DNA of 64,000 nucleotides from Palaemon carinicauda. Its lineage: Eukaryota > Arthropoda > Malacostraca > Decapoda > Palaemonidae. This document shows, piece after piece, positions 53,388 to 64,000 of this stretch. The notes under the pieces are model-generated. The model was not told the origin of the DNA. It searched no databases and was given only the letters and a program-made list of their open reading frames with translations. Position 1 is the first letter of the stretch; each line of letters begins with the position of its first letter. The stretch covers positions 143,685,716 to 143,749,715 of the forward strand of contig NC_090731.1 in NCBI RefSeq assembly GCF_036898095.1. Direction: 5' to 3'. The translations under genes were made by a program, and so were the position numbers.

Positions 53388-53623
53388 ATTAAAGGCCCTC
53401 CCTTCCTCCCCAATAGAGACGCAGCGGGACGAGAAGAATTGAGGCTTGTTTACATGCATATGCGGTATCTGGCCGATAGTTGGCGCTGGTGGGCACACCC
53501 GCAACCTTCATAGCGATCGCTCGCGAGTTTTTGTGTGTTTTTCTGTCGAGCCGCTGGAGCAGCAGCTATTATATATTCACCGGGTAAGTATATTCAAAAA
53601 TTTATTTTATAATTAAAATATCA
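53388..53623 (+). repeat. DIRS-4 right terminal repeat
   Basis: Contains the inverted copy of the 5' region, including the 65 bp absent from the left repeat, and ends AATTAAAATATCA. Confidence 0.87.
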
Positions 53624-53912
53624 TATTACCCAACTTCCCCAAAATAACAGTAACAATTAATTCCATTGCTACTAGTAGTTAATAGTAGCAATAATCACTA
53701 AGCTACGGAAAAATTACCTCAAAATACTATGATGTATTGGCACAGAATTTTCAACTTTACTTTTGAAGGTACAGAGCTTACATTTATAGTTGGCGAATGT
53801 CGTTGAAAATTTGTGAGATGAAACTTATCAATGAAAAGGAGCTTTTGCCATCATAAAACGTATTTTGGGAAAGTGTGGCGAATGTACCTTCTCCTCGCAT
53901 AGGCCTCATATG

Positions 53913-56900
53913 CTAGGAAGGCACCGTTGTCTGGATCGTACACCCCTTTTCTCGAGGGTACACACTGAAGGAGTGTAGAGAGTACTCAACTTAGATGGTG
54001 CTAGGGAGGTACAGTAGTTCTCTTGGATTTTTTCCTCTCCCTGAAGCCCCAGACCACAAAGAGTTCTCCTTGATTGACTAGTTGAATCTTCAAGGTTTGT
54101 TCTGGTTATAGGTCCCGGCCATGCCCTCTCCTAAGAGGCAGAAAGGCAACATGAATCAACGTGAATCGCCTGCTGAACAAAGAAAGCTTCACCTAGATCC
54201 TAAATCTGAGGCCTTTAGGACTGTAAGGAGGGTTATCAATGTCTTTTCATATGCTCTCCTAAAGCTCACATCTCAGAGGGAGGGCTAGAAAATACTAGAA
54301 TATCCAGGAGAACAAGACCCTAGGAATTTGCAAGAGGCCTGGGTGTCATTGGGGATCTACAGTGGCTCTTCAGAAAGATTTTGCAAAGTTTTGCCTAGAT
54401 CACACACCCCTCTTCAGGGAGTAGTGTAAGATGCCTTTCAACTTACCTCAGCACCGACGGGGTAGAGGGTCTGAGAGGCATTACTATTGCTACATGAACG
54501 ATTCCGACTCCTCTAAGGTAGTCTTCGCCTCAGTCATCCTTCATGAGGGCTTTCCTTCGAGAAAGGGAGAAAAGCGACCTTAGTCAATTTCAATCGTGCA
54601 CCCGGTGCCACAAAGTTTGTTGGGATATTCTTTGGTCAGTCAACCATTGAAGGCTCCAAATATGGTGGATGCTTAGGCATCAGCTTGGACCTCAGAAAGT
54701 TTCCCTTATGTCTAGGAAATATTTCAAGACTGTAGTTTTCTTTTCCCTTGCCCCTTGCCCTGTTGGGATCCATGGAGCACCAGGTGCGGCAAAAGATCGC
54801 CTCTCAACCGATCACTTCTGCAGAAGAAGCAAGGTAGTATGGCAATGGATTCTATTCTGCAGACTGATGTGAGTACCCTCGCCTTCCTAGCCTATGCTGA
54901 GGATCACTTTTATCTTATTGGATATACAGTAACTGGAACATTTTGGAGGGGTTGGCTGCATGGAATTGGTTCACTATAGCTTCGTCCCCTTCAGGTTACC
55001 ATTCGGAGAGCCAACTAGGCCCTAAAGAATTCACATGCCAGTGTCCTCAAGTCTCAAAGGTTATTGCCTAACAAAGCATTTTGGCTTAAGACTGAAGACT
55101 GCAGTCAAGAATCCTTCCCTATTCCCAACAGAGGAAACAAGGTTGGTGACGGAAGGGGGAAGAAGCAAGTCAAGACTTGCAATCGCACAAGGCGATGCCT
55201 TATATTATCAATTGCCTTTTGCCAGGTAGGCATGTAAGTCCTCTCAGAAGAACGATTGTCACCCCACTATGAAAATAACAGGCACCTTCTCGGAGTGGAC
55301 ATGCTCAACGTCAATGTCAAGGCTAGCGATCCCAATAAGGGGGGAGACAGTCTATTCACATAGTGGGAGGATGCCAATAAGTCGGATGAAGGAGGAAGGT
55401 GATAACAGACCTGAACGTGGAGTAGTCGATATCCTACGGTCGGGTTCCTTGTCTTGTCCATCATCTCCTTTCCCCCTCCTCTCATTTTTAAACTAATTTC
55501 ATTGGAGTTCTATCTTCAGATGAAGACATTGGTGGCCCTACAGACAGAAGTCGTGGTTAGAATAGAAAGGATGTCTCTCCCAGCAAATACAACTGTTCTC
55601 CAGGCTTCTTCTTCAACTTGTTTATGTAGAAAAGACCTTGGGAAGCTGGATATCAGTTATAGACTGGCCATGTCAGAATGATTTTTTTTATGCTGACTCT
55701 TTTCAATCGGAAAACTGCATCCATAAGTGAACAGGCAACCAGGACGATGTACCTTGAGAGGCAAGCTACAAGTTCTAGTGCATCCCACCTTCAGAGAATA
55801 CCTCCGATACATCAGGGAGAGCAGGGTGTTTTAACTCTAAGTCCTTGCCTCTGTCTGGACTGCTCCTCATGTTTGAACCATAACGCTTTCTTTCTCTCTT
55901 TATTATCAACATGGCATTTGTCAATAAATTTTACTTTTGAGACACCCTGCCAATATTAACAGAACCATAAAAACTCTTTCCTCCTTCACTGTGACAGTCC
56001 TCTATTGCCCTGTCAAAATCTGACATCAGAGCAAATTGAGAGAGGTCAGTCCTTCACCCAGAGAAATTCCCTCAGATCAAAGAGGGACACATGCCTTGGG
56101 GGAGAAATGTTTCCTATTCCGGGATCGCTTACCATACCCATGGGAGGTCACACTCCTCTTCCTTCCTTCCACAGCCCTTCTAAAGCTAAATGTTACTAGT
56201 CCTTCTGGCATTTGGGACCATCTTGTTCTGAACAGGAGCCTCCAGACGTTTTGCCAGTAACTCATGCTTCTAGACAGAGACCCCGACGGATGCTCAGTTC
56301 CGGTAAGGGAGGACCCCATAGGAGACGTGAAGTAGGGCTGAGCGAAACCAACCTTTTGGAAGCTCGGCTCCTCTTGCATAACTTCCAGAACTATTTTGTT
56401 CACGGATACGTTGAAGGATTGAGGGGGATTTTGGGGAGCACTCCTCCTAACTTTGGGCTTCATGACAGTATTCAGAGTAGCAGCATCATTGTCTCCGACA
56501 GGTTGGTGCTCAAAACAGGTCTTACAGTATCTCCTCAACACTTGCCCTATAGTGATTTTTCTATCAATATGGAGTTCTGAGCGTTAACTATTCCTTGACA
56601 CCAGAGGGCTTCAATGTAGAGTGCACAGCTGTTGGTGAAAATCCTTGGATTCTGCAGTGATGAATACAATCACATTATCAGCCACTAAGAGGAGGGTGCA
56701 GAAAGTTGTCTCTGGGTGGTCTTGGTATCCCCAGGTAATGATCTGGGTTATGACTTCAAGGATTCGGTATCTTCCCTGACCGAAAACTTCCTGTATCCCA
56801 TTCGCCAATACCAGAGTTAGAGGTGGCATTCAAGGACGCCATCCGACATCTCTGGAACAACCATATCGTATTCAGCATTTTCACCGTTCTGCCTCTTAAT

Positions 56901-57440
56901 GCAGCATTCAGCAAAGCTCAAAACACTTAACCTTAGATGAAAGTGCAGCAGATGTGAAGGAATAATTTGAAGTTCTCTTTCTATTGATGATAAGCAGTGA
57001 CATTTCATTCCTAAGTTACAATGACATGGTTGTTGCTACTACACACTAGTAAGGTGATAAACAACAACGGGAATGCTGTTAATAGGAACAAAATTGTATA
57101 TCAGCAGATTACACAGAAACTGTCGGTTAGCTACAGTTATCGAGAAAACTGCAAACCCTTTCATCATCTTTGAATTCCCTCAGTCACAACGAACTGTTGA
57201 CCATAAATCAGAAGAAAATTTTTTTTTAAATAACCACTTGACAGCACCATGAATATGTCTGTATTCTTCGGCGGCGGAAAACTAAGTGACTACTCGTGTA
57301 CTGGGGGACTGCTTCCCCACTTGCGAGTAACTACCGACACCTCATTATAGATTTTAACACCCAAGGTTCCAGCCAAGCTGAAAGCATACTCCTATTAAAG
57401 GACGAGGGATTGTATTCGTATAAAAACAAACACGTTTTGT
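53913..57440 (+). pseudogene. DIRS-6 continuation, degenerate gag-like and unassigned fragments
   Basis: Plus-strand frames with frequent stops: MPSPKRQKGNMNQRE near 54121, then SEAFRTVRRVINVF, and later LLQKKQGSMAMDSILQTD near 54815. These look protein-derived but match no domain I can name. Nothing like RT or recombinase was recognised between 55500 and 57240. Inverted-repeat-like sequence 57240-57440 closes the element. Confidence 0.3.
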
Positions 57441-58002
57441 AAGTGTATCTCCAATCCTTATGACCGACATACTGTGCTGTACGTATACGTGATGCCGTAG
57501 GCAGGCCATGTACAGTACTAGTTGGACATAGTCCTCGCTTACCTTCAGTTGACTGACTTCTACGTCCCTGGAGTCCATACACTTCTGGTACCCAAATACA
57601 ATCGGCCTCCATGCATTAAGAGGTCAGTTGTTAGAATGCTTCACCTAATCCTATTTCCCAGAAGGAAACAACAGCAATGTAGAAGGATTAGTTTACCTCA
57701 GCTGTCTCTCCATTCAATCCTTCCCCACTTTTGCGAGGAGGATACACACCAGAGAAGTGATATGAATTGGGATTGTACATAACACAGAGTTGTTTCAGCA
57801 CATAGCTCCTTCTAGTACTCAATCTCTTTTGCTTCTTTAACAAGAATAGGGCATCTGTCTTTTTCCTTTCCATTCTTCAGGAGTGTTCTTGAAGTCTTCT
57901 AGATAGGCGATAAAAGGCATCTTCACTGAAGCCCAGGAAGACTGATTAATAGTCCCTTACACATGACCTCTACATTTTCTCTCCCGTGGAGGAGACTGTG
58001 TA
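57441..58002. other. No gene recognised
   Basis: Short spacer between DIRS-6 and the second pogo-type MITE. Confidence 0.4.
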
Positions 58003-58734
58003 CAGTTAACCCTCGATGTTTGTGGATCGGTCATTTGCGATACAGAGAACCACATAACATATTGAACCAAAATTCACCCATTCATGGTTTCGTTATAAGC
58101 TCTATCGCGACTCAACAGTGTCAAACCGACCGTGCTCCTTTCCACCTGGCCTGCTTCGCACTTTTTCTCTCTGCACAGCATAACACCCCATCTCTCACTG
58201 ACTGAGCCTCACTCTCATTGTCTCATCGTGTGCATCTCCTGCTTCAGTAGTCTTTGTGCGGACTCACACTGTGATGTAATAAAAACCTGTAGGCTACATA
58301 TCTAGTGTTTATTGGGATTTTGTTATAAAGCGTGATAAGTACATTACGCTACCCAATGTGTGAAACAGGTGACAGCTCAAGAGTTGCATCGTGCTTCAAA
58401 CTTACTGGGTAGAACTTTGTACTGTACATAAACAGTTAGTGGTGTTGTACTGGTACTTTTTTTCAATGTTTATTATGTTAGCGTATTCATTGTCTGTTGG
58501 TGTTATTAATGACCATATTTTGCAGTAGTACACTAAATGGAAATATAGACTACCTGCCGAAAACAGCGATCACTTAAGAGTGTTACCTTGCGTGTTAGTC
58601 AACTGTGCATAGGCAATGGGCATTTAGTGGGTAGGTTATGAGTTCACCCACCCTAGGGCAGCAAGCATTCGTGGATTCTCAATTTTCGCACCTGTGTCTG
58701 TTACCTAACCCCTGTAAAGACCAAGGGCTGACTG
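58003..58734. mobile_element. Second pogo/Tigger-type MITE with TA target duplication
   Basis: 732 bp, flanked by TA (58001-58002, 58735-58736). Left end CAGTTAACCCTCGATGTTTG; right end, inverted, CAGTCAGCCCTTGGTCTTTA. It carries the CATTCGTGGATTCTC/GTTTGTGGATCGG subterminal motifs typical of pogo-like ends. No transposase frame. Diverged from the copy at 8031-8530 but with the same termini type. Confidence 0.75.
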
Positions 58735-61700
58735 TAATAGTGAGAACATTGCACACGTGAAAGGGATCCCAGTATGTTTTCGCCTCATTCGCCAGGTGAG
58801 TGGATACATACTGGAAATGTTCCCTTCCCTGAGTACTGTACATATACTGTACATGTTTGTATGAAAATTTCCTAAACGTAGAGATCCTGCCATGAATCAA
58901 GACTTTGCTATGCTCTAAAGTCGATCCATGTCATGAGTTCCTCATATGTTCTGAGACTAGACAGCGACAAGGAAAATTCCCACGGTTCCTCGTGTTTAAA
59001 TCAAAGTAGATAGCTACACATGATCACTCTGAACTCCCTTACGATCGTTGAGACACCACATTGCATTTAGGCAATCTTTCCCTTTGTAGATTTTGCTTCT
59101 TATGGTTCCCTCTGATTGACAGAGGGAACCAAATTGTACGTGCTTGCATTCCCCTATCACGTTACCTATTCCTGTATCTTCTTTCTTGACTGTTACTGAG
59201 CCTTAGGATGTGCTGCCTCAAAGAAAAGGATGAAATAATCACCGAGGTACAGGATGACCTATCAGGCCAAATTTCAAGAGAAATCAATCATTCCTCTGCA
59301 TGGTTTCGTGGGAGGAGCAATACTGTACAAAAACCCTACCCTCTCTGGGAAAGTGTTTCAGTACAAGGTGCAGTTCTGGGTTTCATGCAAGACCAACCAC
59401 AAGCAGTACAGGTTAGGACTTCAGCAGCTGTGCCGTGGTGCTTCGGAGACACTGGTCTCTGGTACATATCGAGAACATACTGTATTCACTTGAAAGGACG
59501 ATCCGGGTATGTTCGTGCCTTATACGTGATGCCAGAGGTTCATATCAGGAACACTTCCTTCCGTGGGAATATATTTCAGTATGTGTTACTCGTTAGGATG
59601 GTGGTAGACACCTTTATACCTTTCTTACCCCAGGATTTTCCCATAACACTTCATTGATGCCAAGACTTCAAAGAACGTCTAGAATATCACCAGTAAGGAC
59701 CTGGAATGGATCCACCGCAGAACACAATCTCGGTACATTCTCACCTCGTAAGCAATGCAAGAGATCTCTTAATGAACAATAAATTTTCATGCCCCAGAGA
59801 ATATGTCTATACATGATACAGGTGTTCACACCTGCTACCAAACTCACAGACCCTTTTACAGGATGATAGGTTGCACCCTTTTGCAGGATGATAGGTGCTG
59901 TCATCCCCTTTCCCTCTTTTGAGAGTTCCATAGACGACAACCCAGCAGGAGGAGTTGGTTGAGCATACGTTTGATGAACAGCATGGACACAATAAGATTA
60001 ACAAACGGTTTCATCCTACCTGACCGAACCCACAAATTGATCCCTTCGCACATCTTCTATACAATCCTGGCCTTCCACTTTGCCCCTGGTCTTTTTGTGC
60101 CCATCATCACTTGAGCACTCTCAGCATGATCAATCATTTTGAGATAGTTCTCCTACGCGCTGATCGGACACCTCGCGATTGGATCATTCGCATGTGTCTT
60201 TTAATGACTTTCAGTTTCACGTTACAGAACTCAGTCATCTGCATCATTCCAGAATTTCCAGTCCACAGTATCAGTGAAAGAAGAAACTATGATCGTCCTC
60301 ATCGCTTTTATAGCTGTTCTCTTCGTGAGCGGTCAGATTTCTTTGGGGTCTTCTCTTCATGTTTCATCTTCTCAAGAATGTTCCAATTAGGTTTGCAATC
60401 CTCAAAGACAGGATTTCTTGCGCTAGGGCTTCACGATTGCAATTTCCCATAGAGTTGACCATGTGCATCGGTCGGGTATTACCCTATCGGGAATCAGTGA
60501 TCGGGAACCATTCAAAGAGGATCCTTGTCATACAGAACCATTCAGTGTGAAACAACTCTATTGGAACTTACTCTAGTTCTTTAAGTGGTCATTAATTTTT
60601 AGTCACCAGGAAACGAGTACACTTGCCACCTGTTATCTCCTCCTTCCAAGCACTCCCAGCCCAGAGATATCTCAAATCTTCCAATGCTCAGAGACTGTGA
60701 TTTTACAAGACACCAAGATCTTCTAACTCATTCTTGCAATAGGGATTGCAACTGGTGATTTTTCAGATTCAGTCTCAGCACTTTTACGAGCACTGATAAA
60801 CCACATTGTGCTCGCATGGTTGCCGGCAAGGATCCTCTCCCACCAATGACAGGTGATGCGCTGTGTGGTGCCAGACTCTCGAGTAAGGCAAAGGCACTTG
60901 GTGTTCCATAGTTTCGGAGAGCATGAGACCCAGATGCAGGTCAGTTATTGAAGGAGACCAACTGATGCTCATTCATCCCTTCTTCCTCTACAGAGTTTCG
61001 CCCTGTTCTGTTCGCTGACCGGGTGGCTACTTACTTAGAGGATTTTCTGAAGAATGCAGATAATCACAGACCCTCGGACACTTGACTTTAGTCTGTTAAC
61101 TATGTTACCTATGATTAACAAGTTCTTTGTACTTATTTGTAAGTTGTCAATGAGATGTCTATCGTTGTCATACAAGCTAGTTCCTCACAGGTGGCTCCCC
61201 AGCAATTGCTCCAGTAGTTCCTGAAGTGTTCTGAGAACCATCATTTCCTTTTCCTTCTGTTTTTTGGAATATGGGACAATAATATTTACCCTGGTAGCTG
61301 CATGACGACCCTCCTCACGGGAACTCCTCTCCAGGAAAGTTGCTGTCCACAGATGTATCAGGTAGGGATGGAACACCCACCTATCCATCTTGGGAATATC
61401 CACGGAAGAAATGCACCTTTTTTTCAACTTAGCAGTAACGAATGCAGTGTGGCTCCATTTAAAGATTTGCAAATGAATTTGAGGAAATACTTGGGAGTAT
61501 TGATAAATGTTGGTGATTCAATTCATGACTTATATCAGTAAGGGCTTAGTTTTCATAAACCCTCTATATGCAGGTGTACTCTTGGAAAGTTGACAACATG
61601 GTAAGAGGTGTTTGCAAGGTTCTTCCAGGTGGAAGCAAACACACTCAGTTGATAGGGACTCAATGTAAGCGTCAGTTGCAGAAAGGCGTCTTGCTTCGGT

Positions 61701-62786
61701 TTTTTATTATCGCTCGACTGGCTTGCCATTCAGTTGGATAAGAAACTTCCAGTATTTGGCTCTCCAGTCACAGTACATCGGCACAATTGACAATAGTTTC
61801 CAACATGCCTAGGAGTTCTGGAAATTGACTCCTTCCACCTAACCTAGGAGTTCTGGCCTTTTCCTCCTTCCATCTGTTTTTTCGTTTTGTAGATTACGCA
61901 ACAGTTGATGATACTGAAGGCTTGGCATGACAATGATCACTGCCAAGCGGCTTCAGGCTTTATGATCAACTGTTTTCTATCTTAATTCCTCAAGGAAGTT
62001 CTTCAATATTTTTGATGAAAGATATTGCTCGGCCCATGATCCAAGTTTTCAGCTAGGTCTTAGGCCTGAACTTAATATGACACTTGAGAAGCTTTCAATT
62101 TGGGGGATGTCCCGAATCTATGGCATAGATCAGGAGTTCTCAGCCATGGATGGTGGCATTGGGACCACCGATAGGCAAACTCAAACCGTTAGAATGTTGA
62201 TTTTTTATTTCCTTAAAGTCACAGGCCTAGCCTCCTGTCACGAGTAGCCCCCATCCCCCATATTCATATATTGAATATGGGTTCACATCATCATCATCAT
62301 TGGGAAAAAATGTCTCTCTTTCTTATTTGTAGAAAAGCTTTGTCAAATGATTCTATGAAACCAACAAAGAACATGATTTTGTGGCGGTCCTAATATTTTG
62401 GGCAATAGTCGCAGTGTTTGATGTACAGTATAGAGGAAGTTTACTCAGAGAATACATCACACGATACAGCCCAAGTGCTTTGATTGAACATATACAGAAT
62501 TTTCATCCTTAACACACGAACAATAACAAAAACCATTTTGGAAAGTAGCTGGAATGACATTCTGACAAGTGAAGGGGTTCAGGGGCAAACAAAGTTGCGA
62601 ACTGTTGGTATAGATAATAGGTTGTTGAGAGCAATTCAAAGATAGAAGCAGAGTGTGAGTTAGAGTATTTAAGCAGGAGAGTGACTGGTTTGGTGTGAAG
62701 GAGGTCCGAAATAGGGGTGTACAGTATTGTCTTTGTGCGTTTTCAACATTTTATGGATCGAGAAATATGAGAAATCTGGGTAAAGA
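58735..62786. other. 4 kb without a supported gene
   Basis: Moderately GC-balanced sequence with no recognisable domain on either strand. A 149-codon plus-strand frame at 59208-59657 has no family resemblance I can name. A short direct duplicate (CTTTTRCAGGATGATAGGT) occurs at about 59852 and 59879. A CAT/ATC run occurs near 62287. Possibly decayed retroelement. Confidence 0.4.
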
Positions 62787-63560
62787 CAGTGGATGTAAGC
62801 GTGAATTTTTGGAATAAGAAAGCTAGTGGTGAATGGGATATAGAATGGTTGAGGTTTGCAGATGATACTATGCTAATTGGAAACATTGACGAAAAACTAC
62901 AGAAGCCAGTAAGAGATTTGAAAACGTTACTACAAATAGAGGATGTTAAGTATAAGTGTGACCAAGTGGGTAAATGGAAACTTAAACAGAAACAGATGGA
63001 GTCATGAATGTTAGCATGCAAGGTGGAAGGAGGGAAGTGGTTGATTCAATTAAGTATATTAGAATAAATATTATGGATGATGGCAAGATGAAAAGTTGTG
63101 ACATATAAACTACTAGTAGAAGTAAGGTAGTATGATGTGTTCAAAAGAGGTTCGAGACTCTTTGGTGGATTCCAAATTGTGAATGCATGAAGGGATTGTT
63201 CAATCGATCCTTTTCGGAAGTAAAGTGTTAATGTTGAATGAGAATGAAAGTAAAAGACGTTAATGCCATGATGAATTTATAGGGCAAGAAATGTGAAGAT
63301 ATGTATAATTGGTAAGAGAAATTTGTACAATTAAAATTGTTTAAAAGATTAACTTGAAGACGTTTAGTTTTGTGTAAAAAACAGCCAATAAAGATATAGT
63401 GAAAGGTGTATAATTCCGAAGTACCAGGAAGGAAGAGGGTAGGAAAGCCTTGCAGAGGTTGGATAAATGAATTTAAAGAACTTACTGGAAAGAGAGAACA
63501 TTGATATGCAGGAAGTGTTCAAGTGCACGCAAGATTGGGTTGAATAGTAGGGGACTTTGA
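62787..63560 (+). mobile_element. RTE-type LINE fragment, RT palm to C-terminus, degenerate
   Basis: Plus-strand ASGEWDIEWLRFADDTMLIG contains the RT active-site FADD, followed by EKLQKPVRDLKTLL. Frame changes and stops follow; near the end RKPCRGWINEFKEL matches the C-terminal GRP-x-R-W-I-type block of such LINEs. Truncated at both ends and inactive. Confidence 0.6.
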
Positions 63561-63691
63561 CAAGCTGCTAATTATCCCTCTGTGTTGAAGTTTTGCTTCT
63601 CTGTTGATTCATCCATGATTCAACTTAACAGGGACTTCGTTGTTCCCTGAAACCATTTCTTGTTAAGAAAACGGCTTAATATAAACAATGC

Positions 63692-63692
63692 A

Positions 63693-63752
<60 letters not shown>

Positions 63753-63771
63753 TGTATATTATATCTATCTA

Positions 63772-63838
<67 letters not shown>
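63692..63838. repeat. (TA)n microsatellite
   Basis: About 150 bp of TA units with a short (ATCT)n interruption near 63762-63776. Confidence 0.95.
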
Positions 63839-63839
<1 letters not shown>

Positions 63840-63852
63840 GTGTAAATATATA

Positions 63853-64000
63853 TCATCAGCCATTGCTAGTCCACTGCAGGACAAAGGCCTCAGACATGTC
63901 CTACCCCTCGTGTCTGTTTATGGTCTTTCCTATATCAGTCTGTACCTTCCCCTGCTTCGTTTGCAATTTTTAGGAACATGTTCTGTTAATCTTTTTGTCC
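63853..64000 (-). mobile_element. 3' end of an RTE-type LINE, runs off the right edge
   Basis: The minus strand reads DMSEAFVLQWTSNG and stop (63890 to about 63860), the C-terminus of a crustacean RTE-like pol, followed by ATCATCA-type tail. Upstream part in this window is frame-shifted. Confidence 0.55.

Larger units (their letters stand above)
47135..53623 (+). mobile_element. DIRS-4: nearly intact DIRS retrotransposon
   Basis: 6.5 kb plus-strand copy of the DIRS-3 family. Left extremity TTTTTAAATATTTAACTTAG (47135); gag 47446-49940; pol 49852-51999; recombinase frame to 52898; complementary region 53292-53387; right repeat to 53623 (ATAATTAAAATATCA). Pol and recombinase are free of stops. 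Gag has one 5 bp insertion. The left repeat lacks 65 bp present in its right repeat. It sits inside a MITE. Confidence 0.9.
46685..53912. mobile_element. MITE (about 740 bp) split by DIRS-4
   Basis: The ends are inverted: CATATGAGGCCTATGCGAGG (46685) and its complement ending at 53912; pairing extends about 39 bp to ATTCGCCACA. Arms are 46685-47134 and 53624-53912, with GCTACTAGTAG-type short repeats in both. DIRS-4 occupies the middle. The palindromic CATATG at each end may be target duplication or part of the repeat; I cannot separate the two. No coding capacity. Confidence 0.75.
45398..57440 (+). mobile_element. DIRS-6: decayed outer DIRS-like element
   Basis: The left end (AATTTGTTCCTACACAGATA, then TTTACATAGGAGAATGAATA and CAGCAAAGCTG) matches, inverted and diverged, the segment 57240-57440 (TCCTATTAAAGGACGAGGG, CAAGCTGAAAGC, CAAACACG). 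The interior is split by the MITE at 46685-53912 that carries DIRS-4. Without it the element would be about 4.8 kb. Only gag-like fragments are visible. The right end is uncertain. Confidence 0.45.

Noticed and set aside
59208..59657. 149-codon plus-strand frame
   Set aside because: No recognisable domain, no splice context, and low-complexity duplication nearby; could be chance.
63660..63845. Open frame of 61 codons, mostly Tyr-Ile repeats
   Set aside because: It is a translation of the (TA)n microsatellite.

Overview
This is eukaryotic DNA, most probably from a decapod crustacean (a shrimp-like, caridean genome is my best guess). It shows introns with GT/AG ends, poly-A/T and (TA)n tracts, TA- and TTAA-flanked MITEs, LINEs, and several tyrosine-recombinase (DIRS-type) retrotransposons. 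There is no operon structure, ribosome-binding site, CRISPR array, tRNA or rRNA that I can support. The organism call rests on recalled similarity of the repeats, not on a search.

The one host gene I can support is COX8 (cytochrome c oxidase subunit 8) on the minus strand. Coding exon 1 is 30980-30867 (mitochondrial presequence, GTAAGT donor) and exon 2 is 20654-20550 (membrane helix, stop, TTTGCAG acceptor). Together they give a 72-residue protein. The ~10.2 kb intron holds a decayed DIRS element (20895-28523), a nine-copy ~151 bp minisatellite, a LINE fragment and a piggyBac-type MITE. A possible divergent exon lies at 31756-31823.

Most of the rest is nested retroelements. Left to right: a partial RTE LINE (1-446, minus); LINE fragments; DIRS-1 (2856-13320, minus), split by a 2.2 kb insertion in its internal complementary region and by a pogo-type MITE; DIRS-3 (13448-19992, minus); COX8 exon 2; DIRS-5 inside the COX8 intron; COX8 exon 1; LINE fragments; DIRS-2 (35112-41237, plus); more LINE fragments; then a three-level nest in which DIRS-4 (47135-53623, plus) sits in a MITE (46685-53912), which sits in a decayed DIRS-like element (about 45398-57440); then a second pogo-type MITE, an unannotated stretch, an RTE fragment (plus), a (TA)n tract and the 3' end of another RTE LINE (minus).

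In the DIRS elements the order is inverted terminal repeat, gag with a Cys/His N-terminus, RT-RNase H-methyltransferase-like polyprotein, tyrosine recombinase in an overlapping frame, then a bipartite internal complementary region that pairs with both outer ends. DIRS-4 is the most intact: its pol and recombinase frames are open, and gag is broken by a 5 bp insertion. That insertion looks like the excision scar (TA to TACAGTA) of a TA-targeting transposon whose ends begin CAG, as both pogo-type MITEs here do.
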